Shown one piece after another: positions 61,953-64,000 of a DNA stretch of 64,000 bases. The stretch's first letter is position 1; each line of letters begins with the position of its first letter. The position numbers and the translations under genes were made by a program. Below the pieces are notes generated by a model. That model ran no database searches, had not been told where the DNA came from, and saw nothing but the letters and a program-made list of their open reading frames with translations. This DNA is from Clostridia bacterium (GTDB taxonomy: Bacteria > Bacillota > Clostridia > Oscillospirales > CAG-272). The DNA is taken from contig JAFVVP010000001.1 of the NCBI GenBank assembly GCA_017502135.1, positions 64,544-128,543 of the forward strand. Reading direction: 5' to 3'.

Positions 61953-61985
61953 GTGGGGAAAACTTTTTGTAAAAGTTTTCCCCAC
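61953..61985 (-). terminator. hairpin terminator of the GGGtGRT operon
   Basis: A 15-bp perfect stem, GTGGGGAAAACTTTT / AAAAGTTTTCCCCAC, around TGT, 13 bases after the stop. Confidence 0.7.
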
Positions 61986-61998
61986 GTCGTTCTTACTC

Positions 61999-62997
61999 TT
62001 ACTTGCTAGCCTCTTCCACTGCAACTGCACATGCGACGGTCATACCAACCATCGGGTTGTTGCCTGCGCCGATCAGACCCATCATTTCGACGTGAGCCGG
62101 AACGGAGGAGGAACCTGCGAACTGTGCATCGGAGTGCATACGGCCCATGGTGTCGGTCATACCGTAAGAGGAGGGACCTGCAGCCATGTTATCGGGATGG
62201 AGCGTGCGGCCCGTGCCGCCGCCGGAGGCTACGGAGAAGTAGCCGACACCGTTCTCCGTGCACCACTTCTTGTAGGTGCCGGCAACGGGATGCTGGAAGC
62301 GGGTCGGGTTGGTGGAGTTACCGGTGATGGAAACGCCAACCTTCTCAAGCTTCATGATAGCAACGCCTTCCGGTACGTTGTCCGCGCCGTAGCAGCGAAC
62401 GTTCGCGCGGGGACCGTTCGAGTAGGCGGTTTCTTTCACGATCGTTACTTCTTCGGTGTAGGGGTTGAACTCGGTCTGTACGTAGGTGAAGCCGTTGATG
62501 CGGGAGATAATGAATGCGGCATCCTTGCCGAGGCCGTTCAGGATAACGCGCAGGGGCTGCTTGCGTACCTTGTTCGCGTTCAGAGCGATCTTGATGGCGC
62601 CCTCAGCGGCAGCGAAGGACTCGTGGCCGGCGAGGAAGCAGAAGCACTCGGTCTCCTCAGAGAGGAGCATCTTGCCGAGGTTACCGTGGCCGAGACCAAC
62701 CTTGCGGTTTTCGGCAACGGAGCCGGGGATGCAGAAGGACTGCAGACCGATACCGATAGCGGCAGCGGCGTCAGCAGCCTTGGTGCAGCCGGATTTCAGA
62801 GCGATAGCCGTACCGACGGTGTACGCCCAAACTGCGTTCTCAAAGCAGATCGGCTGGGTCTCGCGGATGATCTTGTCTACGTCGATGCCCTTTGCCAGAG
62901 TAATCTCTTTGCACTCTTCAATGGAGGAGATGCCGTATTTCTCGAGAGTCTCCATGATTTTGGGAGCACGTCTCTCATAGTTTTCAAACAATGCCAT
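61999..62997 (-). CDS. GGGtGRT family protein
   Basis: 332 residues, full length. It contains the family-naming motif SGGGTGRTLHP followed by MAAGPSSYGMTDTMGRMHSD in two conserved blocks, and Gly/Ala-rich stretches. The family is conserved in anaerobic Firmicutes and spirochaetes but has no established function. It is always or nearly always beside a NifU/IscU-like scaffold gene, as here (14 bases), so a joint role in Fe-S or Cys-based chemistry is likely by association. The only clear structural hint is an alternation of Gly-rich loops; no membrane segment is seen. Confidence 0.9.
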   Translation of the reverse strand: MALFENYERRAPKIMETLEKYGISSIEECKEITLAKGIDVDKIIRETQPICFENAVWAYTVGTAIALKSGCTKAADAAAAIGIGLQSFCIPGSVAENRKVGLGHGNLGKMLLSEETECFCFLAGHESFAAAEGAIKIALNANKVRKQPLRVILNGLGKDAAFIISRINGFTYVQTEFNPYTEEVTIVKETAYSNGPRANVRCYGADNVPEGVAIMKLEKVGVSITGNSTNPTRFQHPVAGTYKKWCTENGVGYFSVASGGGTGRTLHPDNMAAGPSSYGMTDTMGRMHSDAQFAGSSSVPAHVEMMGLIGAGNNPMVGMTVACAVAVEEASK

Positions 62998-63011
62998 TCG
63001 TATGTACCTCC

Positions 63012-63713
63012 TTACGCCTTTCTCGGGTCAATGTACTTAACCGCATCGTCGAAGCGGCCGTATGTACCCATTGCCTTGTTGTAGGCGGTGTTCGGATCGT
63101 CGCCCTTCTTGATGAAGTCGGTCATCTTGCCGAGGGAAACGAATTCGTAACCGATTACCTGATCGTCAGCGTCGAGAGCCATGCGGGTAACGTAGCCCTC
63201 TGCCATCTCGAGATAGCGGACACCCTTAGCGGCAGTGCCGTACATGGTGCCGACCTGGCTGCGGGAGCCCTTACCGAGGTCCTCAAGACCTGCGCCGATG
63301 TTCAGACCGTTCTCGGAGAAAGCGGACTGGGAGCGGCCGTATACGATCTGGAGGAACAACTCGCGCATAGCGGTGTTGATCGCGTCGCAGACAAGGTCGG
63401 TGTTGAGAGCCTCAAGAACCGTCTTGCCGGGGAGGATCTCTGCTGCCATAGCAGCGGAGTGGGTCATACCGGAGCAGCCGATCGTCTCAACGAGGGCCTC
63501 CTGAATGATACCTTCCTTAACGTTGAGAGTCAGCTTGCAAGCGCCCTGCTGCGGTGCGCACCAGCCGATACCGTGCGTCAAAGCGGAGATGTCCTTGACC
63601 TCTTTTGCCTTGACCCACATACCCTCTTCCGGAATCGGAGCGGGACCGTGGTTGGGGCCCTGTTTTACGCAGCACATTTCCTGCACTTCGTGGGTGTAAA
63701 TGAGTTCGCCCAT
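63012..63713 (-). CDS. NifU/IscU-like iron-sulfur scaffold-family protein
   Basis: 233 residues. An N-terminal extension (VQEMCCVKQGPNHG) precedes a NifU_N-like core (CAPQQGACKLTLNV, GCSGMTHSAAMAAEI). Candidate ligand cysteines are at CCV, CAPQQGAC and GCSG; the IscU pattern is altered. The C-terminal ~90 residues (GAGLEDLGKGSRSQVGTMYG onward) are extra and specific to partners of GGGtGRT proteins. ATG 63713 has AAGGAGTA upstream. It is the first gene of a two-gene operon with the GGGtGRT gene. Confidence 0.85.
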   Translation of the reverse strand: MGELIYTHEVQEMCCVKQGPNHGPAPIPEEGMWVKAKEVKDISALTHGIGWCAPQQGACKLTLNVKEGIIQEALVETIGCSGMTHSAAMAAEILPGKTVLEALNTDLVCDAINTAMRELFLQIVYGRSQSAFSENGLNIGAGLEDLGKGSRSQVGTMYGTAAKGVRYLEMAEGYVTRMALDADDQVIGYEFVSLGKMTDFIKKGDDPNTAYNKAMGTYGRFDDAVKYIDPRKA

Positions 63714-63791
63714 AGAAATATACTCCTTTATAAAATAATCACGTTTGCCGAGGCAGATCCCTTTTTTCGGGAAAATGCCCGTACATATAAT

Positions 63792-63820
63792 ATTATAGCG
63801 CATATTCCGGCGTAAATCAA
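63792..63820 (-). promoter_or_regulatory. promoter of the scaffold/GGGtGRT operon
   Basis: On the minus strand, TTGATT (63815-63820), a 17-base spacer and TATAAT (63792-63797). I see no supported gene between here and the window end. Confidence 0.75.
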
Positions 63821-64000
63821 GAAAGAATTGTGAAAAAAAGCGAATCGCACGTAAAAATCTTCCCTGCGTTCTCCGCTCGTTTTGGGAAAAAGTGATAAAC
63901 CGCACATTTTATGCATTTGCGTAAGACAGCTCAAATATAGGCGGGTGTAAAAAACGAATAAGATCCGCCGTCTCGCGCCATACTATGGAAAAAAGAGCGG

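Noticed and set aside
63901..64000. Open frames at the right edge (minus strand ending near 63930-63945; plus ATG at 63985)
   Set aside because: Two overlapping minus frames are equally open, and the plus ATG has no ribosome site. The fragment is too short to decide.
1..64000. CRISPR arrays, transposases, phage genes, toxin-antitoxin pairs, rRNA and tRNA genes
   Set aside because: I looked for regular spaced repeats, DDE or serine/tyrosine recombinase motifs, and cloverleaf-like intergenic segments, and found none that I could support.

Overview
The window (about 55% GC by eye) looks like a chromosomal segment from an anaerobic Gram-positive bacterium of the Clostridia, probably a gut lineage. 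The signs are an S-layer-homology protein, IreB, ZapA, DUF4321, MreBCD with PBP2, a DacF-like carboxypeptidase, GatCAB, a fermentative flavoprotein/Fe-S/ETF set, a GGGtGRT protein, no outer-membrane genes, and strong TTGACA/TATAAT promoters with GGAGG-type ribosome sites. I see no rRNA, tRNA, CRISPR array, insertion sequence or prophage. The genes are densely packed, often with ATGA-type overlaps, and most units end in clear hairpin terminators.

Layout: 1-5252 holds a P1B-ATPase-like membrane protein that appears to have lost its catalytic motifs, then a B12/radical-SAM protein. 5285-10881 holds a YihY membrane protein, endonuclease IV, the gatCAB operon and a family-4 uracil-DNA glycosylase. 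11082-17085 holds a 1271-residue SLH surface protein with eight degenerate repeats, a P-loop kinase, an ECF S-component and a small HTH regulator. 17125-26009 (minus) is a cell-shape and division cluster transcribed zapA, U32 peptidase, dut, DUF4321, maf, mreB, mreC, mreD, PBP2. 26225-30453 holds proBA, an MFS transporter and a GDPD. 30470-32450 (minus) is minD-mgsA-nth. 32740-36249 holds ireB, a ferredoxin-fused aldo/keto reductase, ribF and a dacF-like gene.

36250-37030 is a palindrome-dense non-coding region between converging genes and contains a cluster of DnaA-box-like sequences. 37031-39946 (minus) is DUF1385-prmC-ddl. 40229-44160 holds a parvulin, guaB and a zinc-ribbon membrane protein.

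44374-60916 is a carbohydrate-use region: a cytoplasmic DUF6259 glycosidase-like protein beside an AraC regulator, then an RpiR regulator divergent from a ten-gene operon. That operon encodes an AGPS/lactate-dehydrogenase-type FAD oxidase, a dicluster Fe-S protein, an IolB-like isomerase, an FGGY kinase, a single-chain EtfB-EtfA fusion, a class II aldolase, a PfkB kinase, a MurQ/GCKR-like double-SIS protein, NagA and a NagB-like deaminase. Three RpiR-type palindromes sit in the divergent promoter region. My reading is a sugar/amino-sugar pathway in which one step is a flavin-dependent oxidation feeding electrons through a fused ETF; the substrate is not evident from sequence. The window closes with an SDR and the conserved but uncharacterised pair GGGtGRT protein plus NifU/IscU-like scaffold (61039-63713, minus).
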